Part shown: piece by piece, positions 1 through 7,155 of the stretch | Layout of the letters: every line of letters starts with the position of its first letter | How positions within the stretch are numbered: position 1 is the stretch's first letter | Source of the DNA: Candidatus Parcubacteria bacterium | Lineage (GTDB): Bacteria > Patescibacteria > ABY1 > UBA1558 > GWA2-36-10 | Assembly: GCA_018669975.1 (NCBI GenBank) | Contig: JABHSK010000001.1 | Span: forward strand, 158,228 to 222,227 | DNA length: 64,000 bases | Reading direction: 5' to 3' | Notes under the pieces: generated by a model | Seen by the model: only the letters and a program-made list of their open reading frames with translations | What the model was told of the DNA's origin: nothing | The model's database searches: none | Position numbers and translations under genes: made by a program

Positions 1-449
1 GAGGAAATTAAAGCAGTATAAAACAAGTTCTTAACAGTCACTACTTCACCTCGCAAAATATCTGGACTACCACCATTGGCCTCATCTTTGATATCCATGG
101 TCACCTGTGTATTCCAGCCAGGATTATTTTCTAAAAAAACCATAACTGTCATTAACTTGGTGATACTAGCCAATGATCTAACTTCCTCAGAGTTTTTTTG
201 CCACAAAATAGTGCCGGTAGCCTTATCCATAACAGCCGCTGCCTCAGCTGTTATTTTAACTCCCATGGAATTATTATTTATTTTAAATGGTACTGCAACT
301 GTATCGGCTGACAAAATCTTATCTGACAAAACAGCCTGCGTACCACTATCTGTTTCGGTAATTGTAATAGTTGGTAAATGAAAAGACGGAGATGATGATA
401 ATCCCAGTGACGCTACTAATATAGAAATTACTGCCCACAAATTTATCAT
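1..449 (-). CDS. D-alanyl-D-alanine carboxypeptidase (peptidase S11), partial
   Basis: N-terminal part of a serine-type penicillin-binding protein that trims peptidoglycan stem peptides outside the membrane; the rest lies beyond the window. Reading the minus strand from the ATG at 449 gives a hydrophobic N-terminus (signal or anchor), a Ser/Thr-rich linker, then an S11-type start (AAAVMDKATGTILWQKN) followed by SLASITKLMTVMVF, which carries the SxxK motif with the nucleophile Ser (SITK). The start shares one base with the rluB stop (TAATG), so it is probably translationally coupled as the last gene of the scpA-scpB-rluB operon. Family assignment is good; exact paralogue (DacA/DacF) is not resolvable. 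Confidence 0.85.
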   Translation of the reverse strand, partial: MINLWAVISILVASLGLSSSPSFHLPTITITETDSGTQAVLSDKILSADTVAVPFKINNNSMGVKITAEAAAVMDKATGTILWQKNSEEVRSLASITKLMTVMVFLENNPGWNTQVTMDIKDEANGGSPDILRGEVVTVKNLFYTALIS

Positions 450-1132
450 TATAGTATATCTTCCTTACTTAAAATCTTGTACTCTCCTGAAGCTAAACGA
501 TCTAATTTTAACTTCCCCTCTGCTATCCTAGTCAAAGTAGTCACTCTATAGCCTAACTCTTCTAGCATACGCCTAATCTGCCGTTTCCAGCCCTGATGAA
601 TAGACATTACAAACTCACGATCATTAAATATCTCCACCTTGTCGGCTTGAGCCAGACCTTCTTCCAGATACACGCCTTGTTTGAGAGCTGGCAACAATGT
701 TTTATTTATTTTTTTATTAACTTTAACTAAATATGTTTTCCTAACTTCAAATTTTGGATGAGTTATTTTATAAGCTAGGTCTCCATCATTGGTTAAAAGT
801 AATAAACCCTGTGAATTTTTATCTAACCTACCAACTGGAAAAACTTTTGGTCGTTTAGGTACTAAAGATAAAACTGTTTCAGGATTATATGGATCTTTGA
901 CTGAGCAAATATAACCAGTTGGCTTGTTTAACAAATAATAAACTTTGACCTCAGCAGATACGGGTCTACCAGACACCTCAATATTTGGACTATCTGCATC
1001 AACACTAGTAGCTACATCTTCAACTACCTGCCCATCTATTTTAACTTTGCCTTGTTTAATGAGCTCTTCGGCATTACGTCGAGAAGCTACTCCGGCAGCA
1101 GATAAAAATTTAGCTAAACGAATCTTCTTCAT
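449..1132 (-). CDS. rluB: 23S rRNA pseudouridine synthase, RluB/RsuA family
   Basis: Converts a specific rRNA uridine to pseudouridine. The 227-aa protein has an N-terminal S4 RNA-binding domain (about residues 1-60) and the RsuA/RluB catalytic core with GRLDKNSQGLLLLTNDG, where Asp104 is the expected catalytic aspartate. Length is typical of RluB. Its start overlaps the 3' end of scpB by 23 bp, and the gene order scpA-scpB-rluB is conserved across many bacteria. RluB versus RsuA is chosen from this neighbourhood. Confidence 0.9.
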   Translation of the reverse strand: MKKIRLAKFLSAAGVASRRNAEELIKQGKVKIDGQVVEDVATSVDADSPNIEVSGRPVSAEVKVYYLLNKPTGYICSVKDPYNPETVLSLVPKRPKVFPVGRLDKNSQGLLLLTNDGDLAYKITHPKFEVRKTYLVKVNKKINKTLLPALKQGVYLEEGLAQADKVEIFNDREFVMSIHQGWKRQIRRMLEELGYRVTTLTRIAEGKLKLDRLASGEYKILSKEDIL

Positions 1133-1703
1133 TTTTTTGAACTTCTTTATTTTCTTCAGGTAATTCTGTTTGTAATAGGGTTTGTAAATTTTCGTTACTG
1201 TTTAGCTTTTCATAATCGGGCAATTCTTCCGCTGAATTAACTCCTAGATGCTGCAAGAAATCTATAGTTAAAGAATATGTGGTCACCAAGTCTGCTTTCT
1301 TTTCCTGAGCCTCTATAAAACCCCTAATAAGTAAATTTCTTAAAATCAAACTACAGTTAACTCCTCTAATCTGCTCCAATTCTTCTTTACTGACTGGTTG
1401 TCTATAGGCAATAATAGTCAAAGTTTCTAAAGATGGCTTCGTTAATTCACTAGTAATCTGATCTTTAAAATACTCCCGCAAAATTTTAGCGTTTTTGGGA
1501 TTAGTTGTTAATTGAATTTTTTTATTATTAACAGCCACATGTATACCGCAATCATCCTGATTGTATTTTTCCTGCAAATCCTTGATGGCTTGTTCCACCT
1601 CTTTATCTTCGACAGATAAAAGCTTAGGCAAATCTTTAATAGCCAAAGGTTTGCCAACTGCTAATAATAAACTTTCTAAGCCTGATAAAATATTTTTATC
1701 CAT
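1110..1703 (-). CDS. scpB: Segregation and condensation protein B
   Basis: Winged-helix kleisin partner that joins ScpA and SMC in the condensin-like complex for chromosome segregation. The 197-aa protein begins with the typical LSGLESLLLAVGKPL segment and contains TKPSLETLTIIAYRQPVSKEE followed by a RGVN motif, diagnostic of ScpB. The acidic C-terminal tail is variable in the family. It lies 5 bp downstream of scpA and overlaps rluB, so the three genes form one unit. Confidence 0.95.
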   Translation of the reverse strand: MDKNILSGLESLLLAVGKPLAIKDLPKLLSVEDKEVEQAIKDLQEKYNQDDCGIHVAVNNKKIQLTTNPKNAKILREYFKDQITSELTKPSLETLTIIAYRQPVSKEELEQIRGVNCSLILRNLLIRGFIEAQEKKADLVTTYSLTIDFLQHLGVNSAEELPDYEKLNSNENLQTLLQTELPEENKEVQKNEEDSFS

Positions 1704-1708
1704 ACGAA

Positions 1709-2416
1709 TTATTTTCTGTTTTTATTAATATTTAAATCACCGAATCTCTCACCTTGATAAACCTCAATCTCTTCCTGTTTAACTAATTCTAACATTGCTA
1801 AAAAACTAACAACGACTTCGGTTTTGTCTTTTTTTTCTTTAAACAAACTACGAAAAGTAAAATTTGTTTTATCTTTAATAATATCTTTAATATGTCTAAT
1901 TTTTTCACTGATAGAAATAGCTTTGGCCATTACTATTTTTGGTAAATTGACCACACGTTCTATTCTACCCAACACATCCTTGAAAGCCGCTGCCAAACTA
2001 GTTTGGTCAACATTTGTTGGTGCAATAAACTCCTCGGAGGTGTCTAACTTAAAAGGTGTTGATCTAGTATATGAATGTTTATTTTTATTAACAAACATTT
2101 TATTCAGTTTTTTACTAGCCTCATAATACTGCCTATAAATCTTGAGTTGCTTTTCTAAATCCAAACCATCATCTTCACCTTCCATAGAAAAATCAGGCAA
2201 CAACTGCTTTGACTTTAAATAAATCAATTTTGAGGCAATTAATAAAAAATCAGCTACCTCTTCGGAAGCTAAATTTTCTGAATTTTCAATATGATCCAGA
2301 TATTGATCTGTCACATTGGCCAAAGAGATTTCTGTAATCTGCAATTCGTTCTTTTCTATCAACTGCAACAACAAATCTAATGGACCTTCAAATTGCTCTA
2401 ATTGTATTTTATGCAT
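1709..2416 (-). CDS. scpA: Segregation and condensation protein A
   Basis: Kleisin subunit of the SMC-ScpAB condensin. The 235-aa product starts MHKIQLEQFEGPLDLLLQLI, the hallmark ScpA N-terminus, and ends in a winged-helix segment (FLAMLELVKQEEIEVYQ). The open frame extends upstream to 2500, but that extension runs into the terminator of the small RNA at 2482-2604 and matches no ScpA, so the ATG at 2416 is chosen. No clear Shine-Dalgarno sequence precedes it, as for other core genes here. Confidence 0.95.
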   Translation of the reverse strand: MHKIQLEQFEGPLDLLLQLIEKNELQITEISLANVTDQYLDHIENSENLASEEVADFLLIASKLIYLKSKQLLPDFSMEGEDDGLDLEKQLKIYRQYYEASKKLNKMFVNKNKHSYTRSTPFKLDTSEEFIAPTNVDQTSLAAAFKDVLGRIERVVNLPKIVMAKAISISEKIRHIKDIIKDKTNFTFRSLFKEKKDKTEVVVSFLAMLELVKQEEIEVYQGERFGDLNINKNRK

Positions 2417-2481
2417 TATTTTATGATTTTTTAACAAAAATACATAGCTAATTATAGCATTTTTTAAGTATTTTTTCCAAT

Positions 2482-2604
2482 AAAAAATGGGCCTCACCAC
2501 CTATTACTCCTTGGAGTATTAGATGAGGGGCCCAGACGCTACTGAGAGTTCTATGGTAAGGAGGTGAACCACTCTAGTAGCGATAAAAAATGAGCTACAA
2601 ATGA
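2482..2604 (-). ncRNA. Candidate small RNA C with an anti-Shine-Dalgarno loop
   Basis: Seen directly: a minus-strand promoter with TTGACA at 2634-2639, a 17-bp spacer and TAATCT at 2611-2616, predicting a start near 2604. The transcript folds a 12-bp hairpin with one bulge (2571-2582 with 2537-2549) whose loop carries UCACCUCCUUA (2557-2567), the same as the usual 3' end of 16S rRNA. A second hairpin (2524-2533 with 2489-2496), followed by T's at 2482-2487, works as terminator and holds an inner AAGGAG that could pair with the first loop. No open frame fits. Not assignable to a known family. Confidence 0.65.
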
Positions 2605-2683
2605 CTCAGTAGATTAGTAAATTAAAGGACTTTTGTCAATGTTTATACTAGATTTAAAGCATATTTTAGCTAAAATTAGCAAA

Positions 2684-2790
2684 AAGAAAAAGCCCCTACT
2701 AAAAGTAGGGGCTCCACCGCAGGGACGGGGGGATTGGAGGGAGATCGTCCACTGCAGTGAGGCATTCGAATGCCATAGAAAGTGCTGTAC
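2684..2790 (-). ncRNA. Candidate small RNA B with a C-rich loop
   Basis: Minus-strand promoter TTTACA at 2819-2824 with TATATT at 2797-2802 (16-bp spacer) lies directly behind the terminator of RNA A. The roughly 107-nt transcript has a perfect hairpin GGCATTCGAATGCC (2761-2774), then an 8-bp stem (CACTGCAG with CTGCGGTG) extended by GGAC/GTCC around a loop containing CTCCCTCC and CCCCCC. It ends at a strong terminator: a 10-bp stem (2691-2700 with 2704-2713) followed by TTTTTC. C-rich loops of this kind commonly pair with G-rich ribosome sites. No coding potential was seen. Confidence 0.6.
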
Positions 2791-2824
2791 TCTTATAATA
2801 TACACTAAAATAATATTTTGTAAA

Positions 2825-3090
2825 AGAAAAACCCCTATCGTAGATAGGGGTCAACCGACAATAAGGGAAGACGGGTAGTTTCGTGGAAACCATCCTTTAT
2901 TGCGGCTTGTGCTGCTGGGGGCGCAGCGGGCAAAAATATGGGGGGAATCCCGGCTTAATACAGCCGTAGCATGAGTCTCGTCTTTTCACGCTATGTGGGA
3001 TCCCCCCGGGCAACCTCGTAGAGGCCTTTTAAGAGGCGCGGCGGAAAGGCCGTTCTACGAGGTGTTGTTTTTTATAATGTGCAAATGCTA
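2825..3090 (-). ncRNA. Candidate structured RNA A, about 266 nt
   Basis: Minus-strand promoter with TTGACA at 3120-3125, a 17-bp spacer and TACTAT at 3097-3102. Downstream are a long hairpin (CCTCGTAGA/TCTACGAGG with an inner GGCCTTT/AAAGGCC), a GGGGGGATCCC stem enclosing two smaller hairpins, a GCTGC/GCAGC hairpin with loop GCCCCCA (2911-2927), a CAATAA/TTATTG stem, and a terminator at 2825-2850. The size would suit SRP RNA or tmRNA, but I find no SRP GGAA/AGCAG core, no RNase P GAGGAAAGUC and no tmRNA tag or CCA end. Unidentified. Confidence 0.6.
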
Positions 3091-3130
3091 GAAAACATAG
3101 TACACCAAAAATAAAATCTTGTCAATAGCA

Positions 3131-3160
3131 AAAGCCCCACCTATAATGGTGGGGCTTTTT
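3131..3160 (-). terminator. aspS terminator
   Basis: A 9-10 bp GC-rich stem (AAGCCCCACC with its complement) around a short AT loop, followed by T's on both strands. It separates aspS from the promoter of small RNA A. Confidence 0.85.
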
Positions 3161-3172
3161 AAACATATTTCT

Positions 3173-4591
3173 TTATTTTTTCTTGATAGACAAACCTAGC
3201 TCATCTAGTTGTTCCTGATTAACCTCTGATGGAGAATCCATCATCGGATCACGACCGTCTGTAGTCAAAGGAAAAGCTGTCACTTCACGCAAATTCTTTT
3301 CTCCTTGCAAAATCATCATCAACCTATCTAGTCCTGGGGCAATACCGCCGTGTGGTGGTACTCCATATTTGAAAGCCTCAAAATAATGCTGAAATTGTTT
3401 TTTCTGTTCATCAGAAAATTCAATTAAATCCCAAACTTTTTCTTGAATCTTCATATCATGAATACGAATAGCTCCCCCGCCTACTTCAAAACCATTGAGA
3501 GCCAAATCATGTTGATATGCTCTAGCTTTACCCGGATCAGAATCTAATAAATGAACATCCTCTTCCTTAGGGGCAGTAAACATGTTATGACTCGGTGCCC
3601 AAGTGTCACCAGCACCATGAAATTTATCTTCTTCACTTTGTTCAACAAATAATGGAAAATTGATTATCCAGGCAAAGGCTAATTCATTGGGATCATTTTT
3701 ATCTTTGCGTAAATCAGGTTTATCACTGCCATATTTTTTTATAGCTTCATCGTGATCTATTCGTGGCCATGGTGTTTGGGTTATCTTCTTCTCTGGATAC
3801 AATTCTTTAACTAACTCCGTAAACATTTGTTCGGTCAATTGTAAAATATCTTCTTGAGTCACAAAAGACATTTCCATGTCTAATTGATAAAACTCACCTG
3901 GACTTCTGTCAGCTCTGGCATCCTCATCACGAAAACATGGCGCTATCTGAAAATAGCGATCTAAACCAGCAATCATCAAAAGCTGTTTGTATTGTTGTGG
4001 GGCTTGCGGTAAGGCAAAAAACTTACCGTTATGTAAGCGACTAGGCACTAGATAATCACGAGCACCCTCTGGAGTTGATTTGGAAAGTATCGGTGTTTGA
4101 ACATCTACAAAATCCTGCTTGTGCAACCAATTACGCAAAAAGTTAATAACTTTATCTCTAGCTAATATATTATTTTTCATCCGCTCGTGACGTAAGTCCA
4201 AATACCTATATTTCATGCGCAGCTCCTCTTTGGCTTGGCGTTCTTCATTGTCTATTTCAAAGGGAGGAGTTTCAGCTTCGGATAAAACGGTAATTTTCTT
4301 AGCTAAAAGTTCAACTGTACCAGTTGCTAAATCTTTATTGATTTGTTTTGCACCACGTGCCTGCACTACACCTTCTATGGCTAGCACAAACTCAGGTCTA
4401 ATATCTTTAAGTATTTCATTGGAGGCTTCGTCCAACTCAGCTGGAACTGCCACCACTTGCAAAATTCCCCAACGATCTCTAACATCCAAAAAAGCAATTT
4501 TACCCATATTACGGCGGACATTTACCCAACCGCTAATCAAGACTGTTTTATCTACTTGATTGACTGTTTCTATAGTTTTTATACGTTTCAT
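3173..4591 (-). CDS. aspS: Aspartyl-tRNA synthetase lacking the GAD insertion
   Basis: Class II synthetase charging tRNA-Asp (or tRNA-Asp and tRNA-Asn). The 472-aa protein has an N-terminal OB anticodon-binding domain, motif 2 with CFRDEDARADRSPGEFYQLDMEMSF, and motif 3 with GIAPGLDRLMMIL. The ADRSPGEF form is bacterial-type, yet bacterial AspRS is usually near 590 aa. Here YGSDKPDLR is followed almost at once by the block FAWIINFPLFV, so the GAD domain that normally sits between them is missing. The start ATG at 4591 has no Shine-Dalgarno sequence. With asnS nearby, an indirect tRNA-Asn route is not required. Confidence 0.95.
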   Translation of the reverse strand: MKRIKTIETVNQVDKTVLISGWVNVRRNMGKIAFLDVRDRWGILQVVAVPAELDEASNEILKDIRPEFVLAIEGVVQARGAKQINKDLATGTVELLAKKITVLSEAETPPFEIDNEERQAKEELRMKYRYLDLRHERMKNNILARDKVINFLRNWLHKQDFVDVQTPILSKSTPEGARDYLVPSRLHNGKFFALPQAPQQYKQLLMIAGLDRYFQIAPCFRDEDARADRSPGEFYQLDMEMSFVTQEDILQLTEQMFTELVKELYPEKKITQTPWPRIDHDEAIKKYGSDKPDLRKDKNDPNELAFAWIINFPLFVEQSEEDKFHGAGDTWAPSHNMFTAPKEEDVHLLDSDPGKARAYQHDLALNGFEVGGGAIRIHDMKIQEKVWDLIEFSDEQKKQFQHYFEAFKYGVPPHGGIAPGLDRLMMILQGEKNLREVTAFPLTTDGRDPMMDSPSEVNQEQLDELGLSIKKK

Positions 4592-4636
4592 ATATTTGAT
4601 TTAAATTCTAATAAATTAAGACTGTGCCGTTAAGAA

Positions 4637-4712
4637 TGGAGCCGACGGTCAGATTCGAACTGACGACCTATTCTTTACGAAAGAATTGCTCTACCAGTTG
4701 AGCTACGTCGGC
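4637..4712 (-). tRNA. tRNA-Thr (CGT)
   Basis: Cloverleaf on the minus strand: acceptor GCCGACG/CGTCGGC, anticodon stem ATTCT/AGAAT with loop TTCGTAA (anticodon CGT), T-loop GTTCGAATC, discriminator T, and an encoded CCA (4637-4639). It reads ACG. It lies between asnS and aspS. Confidence 0.95.
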
Positions 4713-4718
4713 AAAGCA

Positions 4719-6005
4719 CTACGGCCTAATCCTATGTATGGTGCGTGGAAATGGGATAGTTTCCCTAACATGTTGCACGCCACATACCCAAGCAACAACT
4801 CTCTCCAGTCCAAAACCAAATCCTCCATGTGGTACTGATCCATACTTTCTTAAATCTAGATACCAAGCAAATTCATCCATTGGCAATTTATGCTCTTTAA
4901 CACGTTTGACTAGCTCATCATAATCATCCTCACGTTGTGATCCACCGATTATTTCTCCATAGCCTTCTGGTGCTAATAGATCAGCACATTCTGCTTTACT
5001 ACCGTTGGCATCACGTTTCATGTAAAAAGATTTTATTTCTGCTGGATAATGAGTGACAAAGATTGGATTATCAAATTCTTGCGTAAGTTTTGTTTCATCT
5101 TCCGCCCCTAGATCATCATTGTCTTTTATCTTACTACCCATGCCCTGCAATTTTTTAACTGCTTCCGCATGAGTGATACGATAAAATGGTTTTGTGATGT
5201 TATCTAGAGGCTTTGTATCCCGTTCTAATATTTTTAGTTCTTCTTGATTATTATCTAAAGCTGCCTGAACCATAAAACGAATCAAGTCTTCTTGAGTGTC
5301 TAAGTTATCTTTAAGATCTATAAAAGCCATTTCAGCATCCATCATCCAAAACTCTGTCAGGTGACGGCGTGTTTTTGATTTTTCAGCTCTGAAGACTGGA
5401 CCAAAATCAAAAACTCTACCATGAGCAGCAATGGCTGCCTCCAAATATAACTGCCCACTTTGTGATAGATAAGCCTTAGTATCAAAATATTCTAGTTCAA
5501 ACAATTCAGTTGTACCCTCACAGGCATTAGGAGTTAATATTGGCGAATCAATTTTAGTAAAAGCATGCTCCTTCATATATTGATATGTAGCTTGGATCAA
5601 GGTATTACGAACCCGTTGCACAGCCCATTGTTTACTACTACGTAGCCACAGATGCCGGTTATCCATCAAAAAATCCACTCCATGCTCTTTCTTGCCGATC
5701 GGATAATCCTCTGCTATTTGATAAAATTCAAAATTAGCTACTTGAATTTCATATTCATCTTTTTTAGGATGTTTGGCTACCTTGCCACTTATCTTAACTG
5801 AAGTTTCTAGAGTAACTTTAGCAGCCTCATCCCACTGTTTATTATCCAAATCAGCCTGCGCTAAAATAGCCTGAGTAAATCCAGTGCCGTCTCGAAGTTG
5901 CCAAAAAGCGATTTTACCTGAAGAACGATGATTAGATACCCAAGCATTGATCTCCACCTCTTTATCCACAAAATTGGCTAAATCCTTTATAAAAACTTTT
6001 TCCAT
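4719..6005 (-). CDS. asnS: Asparaginyl-tRNA synthetase
   Basis: Class II synthetase charging tRNA-Asn directly. The 428-aa protein has an N-terminal OB fold (VEINAWVSNHRSSGKIAFWQLRDG), the segment GVDFLMDNRHLWLRS typical of AsnRS, motif 2 around FGPVFRAEKSKTRRHLTEFWMMD, and motif 3 (GGFGFGLERVVAW). The MMDAEM block is AsnRS-like rather than AspRS-like. It lies 7 bp from the tRNA-Thr gene; no Shine-Dalgarno sequence precedes the ATG. A tRNA-Asn gene occurs separately at 24690. Confidence 0.92.
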   Translation of the reverse strand: MEKVFIKDLANFVDKEVEINAWVSNHRSSGKIAFWQLRDGTGFTQAILAQADLDNKQWDEAAKVTLETSVKISGKVAKHPKKDEYEIQVANFEFYQIAEDYPIGKKEHGVDFLMDNRHLWLRSSKQWAVQRVRNTLIQATYQYMKEHAFTKIDSPILTPNACEGTTELFELEYFDTKAYLSQSGQLYLEAAIAAHGRVFDFGPVFRAEKSKTRRHLTEFWMMDAEMAFIDLKDNLDTQEDLIRFMVQAALDNNQEELKILERDTKPLDNITKPFYRITHAEAVKKLQGMGSKIKDNDDLGAEDETKLTQEFDNPIFVTHYPAEIKSFYMKRDANGSKAECADLLAPEGYGEIIGGSQREDDYDELVKRVKEHKLPMDEFAWYLDLRKYGSVPHGGFGFGLERVVAWVCGVQHVRETIPFPRTIHRIRP

Positions 6006-6148
6006 AAATAAAAAAATAATATCTGTTTATCAGCTTAAATAATACCTAAAAATTAGTTATTTTACAAGCACAATTGACTAATATGTTATAAGCTGTTTTA
6101 ATATGTCAATCTATTCGTTATTTATAAACACAAACAAGGAGGATACTC

Positions 6149-6667
6149 ATGCGAATTATGCCAAATCACGTCGAATCATCTATTCAGAGGCTACAAGAAG
6201 ACAATGTCAGAATCTACCTGTGGCAAATGCTCCGCACGTATAGTGACAATACCTTCCAAGATCGTGTAGATCTACTAATATTCCAAAAGAAGCCAGGATT
6301 CTTTCAAAGGGTCCACAAAATGTCCCACCTAGAATACGCTACTTTTATGATGTCACATGCTAGAGATATTATACTCTTGGCTGAAACCCAGATACGTGCC
6401 ATATACGCTGTGCTAGCGCCAATTTATTTCGCCATGGGCTCTGAGTTGCCCCAGGTCACAGGCGAAGACATCGACGCCATCTTAGAACATCTACCGCCTG
6501 ATGATTTTCTGGATTTCTTTGAGCAGTTCGCCGAATATGATACAGGCTGGTTTACTACTATCGCAGCCGTAACAGACTTGGTTGATCGCCAACCAGCCAA
6601 GGCAGCTGTCTGGGCTATCTGTAAAACTTTTATGGATAAATTGCCTGAGCCGATAGAAAAAGGCTAA
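6149..6667 (+). CDS. Hypothetical helical protein, 172 aa
   Basis: Not recognised. The product is soluble and predicted mostly helical, with an acidic stretch EDIDAILEHLPPDDFLDFFEQF near the middle. A strong AAGGAGG site lies 8 nt before the ATG at 6149, and a hairpin terminator follows the stop, so this is a stand-alone transcription unit. A plausible promoter is TTGACT (about 6077) with TTTAAT 17 bp downstream. It is the first of the Shine-Dalgarno-led cassette genes scattered through the window, and it is GC-richer than its neighbours. Confidence 0.75.
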   Translation: MRIMPNHVESSIQRLQEDNVRIYLWQMLRTYSDNTFQDRVDLLIFQKKPGFFQRVHKMSHLEYATFMMSHARDIILLAETQIRAIYAVLAPIYFAMGSELPQVTGEDIDAILEHLPPDDFLDFFEQFAEYDTGWFTTIAAVTDLVDRQPAKAAVWAICKTFMDKLPEPIEKG

Positions 6668-6672
6668 CTTAT

Positions 6673-6699
6673 TCCCGATTGAAAACAATCGGGATTTTT
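6673..6699 (+). terminator. Terminator of the 172-aa cassette gene
   Basis: CCCGATTG/CAATCGGG stem with a 4-nt loop followed by ATTTTTA, immediately after the stop codon at 6667. Confidence 0.85.
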
Positions 6700-6718
6700 A
6701 TTTAAATAAAAAATCAGC

Positions 6719-7129
6719 TTATTCAGCTGACTTTTCACGTTCCTCTTCATATGATTCTTGGTCTCCGTATTCTAGGAAATCCTGATGGTATTTTGGCTCT
6801 ATAAATTCTTTATCTGACTTATGTTTAATACCACACCAGTACTTCTCTGTTGCAGCACCAATAGCAGAGGTGTAATTCAATACTCCGTTAGCATAGCCGC
6901 AATAAATACAATTCAGTTTTTGCTTGATATCTAGATATTCTAATTTATGACGATCTATTTTGATATATTTTGACCTATCCACTTTTTTTATCCCATAAAC
7001 TGGAAAACAAAAACTGTGATAGAGTTCAAAAAATAAATCTATAATTAATATTGGCCCTAGTAAAGCCCAGATAAATGGAATAGTTAATAAGTGCTTAAAT
7101 TCCCTTTCTGGATGTTTAAAATAATCCAT
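6719..7129 (-). CDS. Conserved-type membrane protein with Cys pair, 136 aa
   Basis: Not assigned to a named family. The N-terminal half has one or two hydrophobic segments (FIWALLGPILIIDLFFELYHSF), and the C-terminal half is soluble with CIYCGYANG and a later Cys (YWCGIKHK), suggesting metal or redox chemistry on the cytoplasmic side. The tail is strongly acidic. It follows the RND transporter gene by 26 bp and may be its last operon member. No clear ribosome site is visible. Confidence 0.7.
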   Translation of the reverse strand: MDYFKHPEREFKHLLTIPFIWALLGPILIIDLFFELYHSFCFPVYGIKKVDRSKYIKIDRHKLEYLDIKQKLNCIYCGYANGVLNYTSAIGAATEKYWCGIKHKSDKEFIEPKYHQDFLEYGDQESYEEEREKSAE

Positions 7130-7155
7130 GAGTATTTTTATTTTTATTTAAAATG

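Noticed and set aside
76..381. Plus-strand 101-codon frame at the left edge
   Set aside because: The minus strand encodes a convincing S11 carboxypeptidase with an SITK motif in the same interval.
2614..2893. Three short overlapping frames (63-81 codons) between scpA and aspS
   Set aside because: They run through hairpins, terminators and promoters of the small RNA candidates and show no protein-like pattern.
2825..3090. tmRNA, SRP RNA, RNase P RNA or 6S RNA identity for RNA A
   Set aside because: Lacks a tag frame and CCA end, the SRP GGAA tetraloop core, the GAGGAAAGUC and ACAGAA signatures, and a single long bulged rod.
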